Assembly: GCF_018446385.1 (NCBI RefSeq)
Contig: NC_056000.1
Span: forward strand, 53,352,722 to 53,416,721
DNA from: Zingiber officinale
Taxonomy: Eukaryota > Streptophyta > Magnoliopsida > Zingiberales > Zingiberaceae
DNA length: 64,000 bases
Direction: 5' to 3'
The notes beneath the pieces were generated by a model, which saw only the letters and a program-made list of their open reading frames with translations, had not been told where the DNA came from and searched no databases. The position numbers and the translations under genes were made by a program. Below are positions 60,057-64,000 of the stretch, piece after piece (positions within the stretch are counted from its first letter, which is position 1; every line of letters begins with the position of its first letter).

Positions 60057-62044
60057 TGTTAGCTAGAGCCCTAGAGCCAATCATTTGATGATTGTATTTT
60101 GAACTTGTTGTATCATATTCTATATAAATAAAGGCATTTGGTTTTTGGTTATTATATTTACTTGTATTGGTGCCAAATAAACTAAGTATAATAACGTCCT
60201 TGAGTAGAAGGTTCTTACCTATATCAATCGATTGGTTGAATCGATAGTGAGATGATATAGGGAACACTACTCTTAATCATTCCTAGTCGATTATTAACAT
60301 TCAGGGACAATGTTAATGCAATAAGACTAGCATGTAGGTCAACTCGATGATTTGATCTCACAAGTCATGGATATGGAGATATCAAGTTGACACATGGGTA
60401 TGCATTGGAGAATGTATACTGAATGACCCGCCATGAGAAAGTATCATGGATCGTTATATGAGTGTCATATACTTTCTCATGTGGCTATTAGTATGACTAC
60501 TAGTCCTTAGACCTGAAGTCACCATGGTTCCCTACATAAGGAGTTATGTACTTTGATTTCGTCAAACGTCACCCGTAACTGGGTGGACTATAAAGGCGAT
60601 TACTGGGTATGTAAGAAATTATGCGAAGGGATGTGAGTGATGTAGATGGGATCTATCCCTCCTATATGACGGGAGAGACATCGGTATTCTTGATAGAGTG
60701 AGATCACGAAGTGCATGGCCATGCCCAAATGAGTCAATATAAGATATTGAGCTCATTTGATTTAGTGAGTCTACTTGGAGTTCAAGATTTAGATTGATCA
60801 GAGGATGACACGGTCTATATCTCACATTGATCAATCTAGATGTCTAGGATAGAAGAACACTTGTCATATATTGTGAGGAGTCACAAATTGTAGTCACAAG
60901 GTGATGTTGGATCTCAACATTCTTGTAACTTGGGTAGCAATGATGTATTGCTAGATGCCGCTCATTGCTTATGTTTTCTAAAGGAGTTTAGAAACATTGC
61001 CAACGTTACAAGAACCTATTGGGTCACACACAAAGAACAAGTGGATGGAGATTAGGTTCATATGATGAACCAATTGGATTAGGTTCATTTGATGCACCAA
61101 AGATTGGATTTGGATTAATTCAAATTAGACTTATTGAGTTAGACTCAATTAGATTCAATTGTTGAATAAGTCTAATTTAAATTTGATTCATTGAGTCAAT
61201 TTATATTAATGAATTGAGATTCATTAGATTAAAATTGACTTGAATCAAAAGTTGGATTTAACTCAACAAGGAAGAGAATTGGTCAATTTTGACTTGACCA
61301 AATGGAAGTTGAAACATCAAGTTTGACTTGATGTATTGCCACATCATGAAGGTTGACTCATCCTACATAGCATGACTAACCTTGCCACATCATCTCCACA
61401 TCATCAAGGGAGATCAAGAGGTTACAATTCTCCATTTAATGTGGCCGGCCACATTAAATGGGGAGTTACCCATGTGTGGCCGGCCACATAATGAAAAGGG
61501 TTTCATTTTTTTGTGGCATTGATGTGTGTTGAATGCTTCTTCCTCCTTAGCTCTCTTCCTCCTCCTTTGTTGCTGTTGCCGTGAGTTTTCAAGCAAGGTG
61601 AAGGTGAGTGAGTTGAGTTCCAAGAGAATAGGGTGGAGTGAAGGTCACAAAGGAGGGTACCTAGAGGAGTGTATGAGATTCCTTTTACTTTCTCTCCTTT
61701 CTCCCTTTTAAATCCTACCCGAGAGCCCTAGGAAGTGCTAGCACACTTGAGGTGCTCTTTTCTCCATCTTTGTGTGTTAGAGAACACATCTTGTTCGTGT
61801 GAATACTTCTAGAGGATTGTCTACGTTGACAATCTCGAGATCCGGTGTACCTTAGATGAGCGGGATACGCGAAGGGCGCGCTTCAAAGCTATAACCCTTT
61901 TTCATGTAGATCTAGGAGTAGATCTTGATAGAAACTCATATTCGTAGTTTTAGAAATTTTTCTTTGCACGGATCCGTTGTCTTTGGGGCTTTCGGGGTTT
62001 TCGCGACGCGAAAACGCGGTTTTCGCGGCCCAAAAAACCCAACA
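60057..62044 (+). repeat. 3' LTR of the Copia element
   Basis: Same length as the 5' LTR; the differences are mostly single transitions, clustered at the last 50 bp (tccatgacgtg versus ttcgcgacgcg) and around 61440-61490. Confidence 0.93.
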
Positions 62045-62730
62045 GAGAACTGGTTTCCTTGGTGATTTCTTCGTCCGATCGGAGTGTTTGATCCCTAGTG
62101 TTTGATCAGCTCATCAACCAATGCCTCTCGGTCATTGTCTAACCATGGCAAATGGACGATCGGTCTGATAACTATATGCAGAGCGGAGCGAAGAGTGGTC
62201 ATACTTTAAGAATTTTCCATATGTGCTTCTTCGAGAGAGCGCGATCATCGCCAATGTCATCCATATTTCTCGAAGCTTGTGCAAATCCTTGAAAATTATG
62301 GCCGAGCACACGACCATCCTTTTTAATTAAGCTCATTAAATGTTGTCCGATAACCACATGCCACGTGCCCCTCTCTCTGCTCCGCACGCCTAACAAGACA
62401 GGTGGATATCCTCTGCTGATGTGAGTAGCACCTTTTTGAATTCCACGATCAAATCTTCTTCTAAGTTTTCGAAACCTTGGATCGGATGGTTGAGAATGAC
62501 CTGTCATGCAGTTTATAAGTCTCGTGTGTGCCGTCATCTTCTCCACTTGTGCCTTTGTCTTTGAGCTTCGTTGCTGTGGCCTTTTGCTCCTTCGCTGGTG
62601 ATCTACCTGTACTCCGATAATCTCCCGCTTTTGTGATTGATTCTGTGTAATCTTCCTTGTAAGTTTTTCAATCGATTCAGTCTAGTGTTCTTTTATCGAC
62701 CATCTTCAATCTTGTTCTTTTGTTCTCTTG
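62045..62730 (+). mobile_element. Right flank: leader of the interrupted Gypsy-like element
   Basis: Continues the GC-richer style seen at 52264-53023 ('gatcgg', 'gagcggagcgaag') and leads without a recognised border into the gag-like region. Non-coding. Confidence 0.4.
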
Positions 62731-63957
62731 ATGGCAAGCTCATCTCAGCCTCTCGTCGTCGTCCCTGGACTTGGTATACCACCCTTGAGTTTAGGTTCGA
62801 CACAGGCGATGCGGAGAGTTTGAGGGCTGCATACGAAATTTCACCTAACTATCAAATTGGTCTTCCTTCAGCCTTTGACCATCCGGACGAACCGACGTCT
62901 AGTTTCATAATATTTTTAAGGGACCAATTTACCGCCGATCTGTAGTTTCAGATCCATCCTTTCTTCTCAACCGTTTGTAAATATTTTCGTATCTCCTTAC
63001 ATCAACTAGTGTCGAACTCCTTTCGGCTGCTGTGCTGGGTCGTCGTTCTATTCCGCCTATACAACATTCTCCTTACTCCTCGGCTCTTCCATTATTTCTA
63101 CTATCCCAAGTTGTCCGAGCCGGTGACTTTTCTTTTCCAAGCCCGAGTGGGCCTTGTTTTCTTTGATAAGATGTCATCCTTCAATAAACATTGGAAGGAC
63201 TATTATTTTTTTGATTGATTTTTTGAGCGACTGAACTTTCCGATCAGATGACAATTAGAAGTGCCAAATCCTCCGGAGCTCAAGAAATACAAGAGTTGAC
63301 CGGATTACCTCCACGCAACTTCATAATTGGTCGGGCAAAAATACCATATTCATAAATTGCTGCATGAGGGAGTCCTCTACGTGTTCGGCTTGAGCCTGAT
63401 CTGCACGAAGCTTTAATCTAGCCTAGGTACGCTCCTTCTTGGCTTAACTTTTGAATCTAACTGATTTTCCCTTCTCCTTTGCAGCTCAAGTCATGTTGTG
63501 TGCACGTCTAGCCGACCAAGCCAAGCTTGCGGACACTGAGATCAATGCGGTGGTTGTGGCTGAGCTAAAGAGCGCGGTTTACGGTCGATCAGCTCACAAG
63601 AAGATCCGCTCGGAGAGAGCGAGGGAGCACCTGCACTAGCGAGTGAGGAGATAGCCAGCCGAATGCCCAGTGGTAGAGCAGTTGGTGCATCGAATCCTCC
63701 CCCCGCACTACTACCGGTGATTTCGGTCGAGGGGGTGTCAGGCTTGACCTCTTCGGGGGAGCCACTGATAAGCTGCAAGAGGCATCGGGCGGAGGCTACA
63801 TCCCGCTCCGCTCCCTCCATTATGCGGACACCCACGAGAAGTAGCCCGCATCTTCCTTCTGCTGAGCAGGTTGAAACCTCGACTCCAGCTCCTGCCATGG
63901 AGACCGTTCCCCCTACATCATCTGATCGGACACCATCCCTATCCGCTTTGCCCTAGG
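62731..63957 (+). pseudogene. Gypsy-type gag-like protein (PF04195-like), broken; element runs off right edge
   Basis: A start MASSSQPLVV at 62731 opens a frame that soon shifts. Further frames show YQIGLPSAFDHPDEP (62850), FLRDQFTADL (62915), NSFRLLCWVVVLFRLYNI (63015-63070) with HYFYYPKLSEP, then IHKLLHEGVLYVFGL (about 63350). These resemble the 'putative gypsy type transposon' gag family of Tat/Ogre-like elements. A 58-bp GT-AG interval (63427-63484) may be an intron, followed by AQVMLCARLADQAKLADTEI, a coiled-coil-like segment. Several stops and frameshifts mean it is decayed. The last 43 bases of the window continue it. Confidence 0.65.
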
Positions 63958-64000
63958 GAACCATTTGCGCGTCGCCAGTTGCCTTTGTGTCGTCGCTGCC

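Larger units (their letters stand above)
53024..62044 (+). mobile_element. Near-intact Ty1/Copia LTR retrotransposon
   Basis: Two LTRs of identical length, 53024-55011 and 60057-62044 (1988 bp each), start TGTTAGCTAGAGCC and end CCAACA. Primer site TGGTATCAGAGCCA at 55013. A 1.5-kb leader precedes one gag-pol frame (56515-60042), and a purine tract (agtgggagat) lies directly before the 3' LTR. By eye the LTRs differ at about 38 sites (near 2%), so the insertion is recent. The flanks TGGAC and GAGAA do not match, so no target duplication is visible. Three stops and a gag deletion make this copy non-autonomous. Confidence 0.93.

Overview
This is a plant nuclear window, very probably from a monocot. 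A Zingiberales relative is my guess from the style of the LTRs; it is not demonstrated. The evidence for a plant is a class II KNOX homeobox gene and a PLATZ zinc-finger gene with plant-type introns, the last exon of a group I WRKY gene, plant Copia, Gypsy, Harbinger and CACTA elements, and a piece of plastid 5S rDNA in the nucleus. Most of the window is transposon-derived. I found no bacterial-style operon, CRISPR array, intact tRNA gene or new multi-gene system.

Layout. 1-3893: 5' part of a minus-strand Sirevirus-like Copia element (spacer, gag, primer-binding site, LTR). 4622-4817: a SINE with a perfect 15-bp target duplication. 5240-6850: a dead LINE. 6966-16724: a complete minus-strand Ty3/Gypsy chromovirus with ACCTC duplications; it sits inside a nuclear copy of the plastid 5S rRNA gene and splits it in two. 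It keeps a decayed pol, but the gag region is replaced by non-coding repeats and there are three primer-binding-site motifs. 16812-21107: gene-poor, with repeats. 21108-21624: the WRKY last exon. 23059-27256: a PIF/Harbinger element with TAA duplications, divergent ORF1 and transposase, and a minisatellite with higher-order structure between them. 27260-33770: SINE remnants, a solo LTR and unassigned DNA.

33883-37395: the KNOX gene (plus strand, five or six coding exons). 37745-44140: a degenerate minisatellite, a decayed Copia element, and an LTR cut in two by a second solo LTR with ATATT duplications. 44141-47712: remains of a CACTA element. 48471-48790: another minisatellite. 49518-50531: the PLATZ gene (minus strand, four exons). 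Upstream of it, 51197-52263 is a foldback-like element made of palindromic minisatellite between imperfect 23-bp terminal inverted repeats. 53024-62044: a recent Copia element with two 1988-bp LTRs about 2% apart and a polyprotein frame with three stops. It is nested in a Gypsy-like element whose gag-like region runs off the right edge.

The host genes are separate regulators: KNOX and PLATZ look complete, and WRKY is partial here. The rest is a record of nested insertion, LTR recombination and decay. All eight in-frame stops in the two best-preserved elements can be explained by C-to-T or G-to-A changes, as expected if methylated cytosines deaminated.
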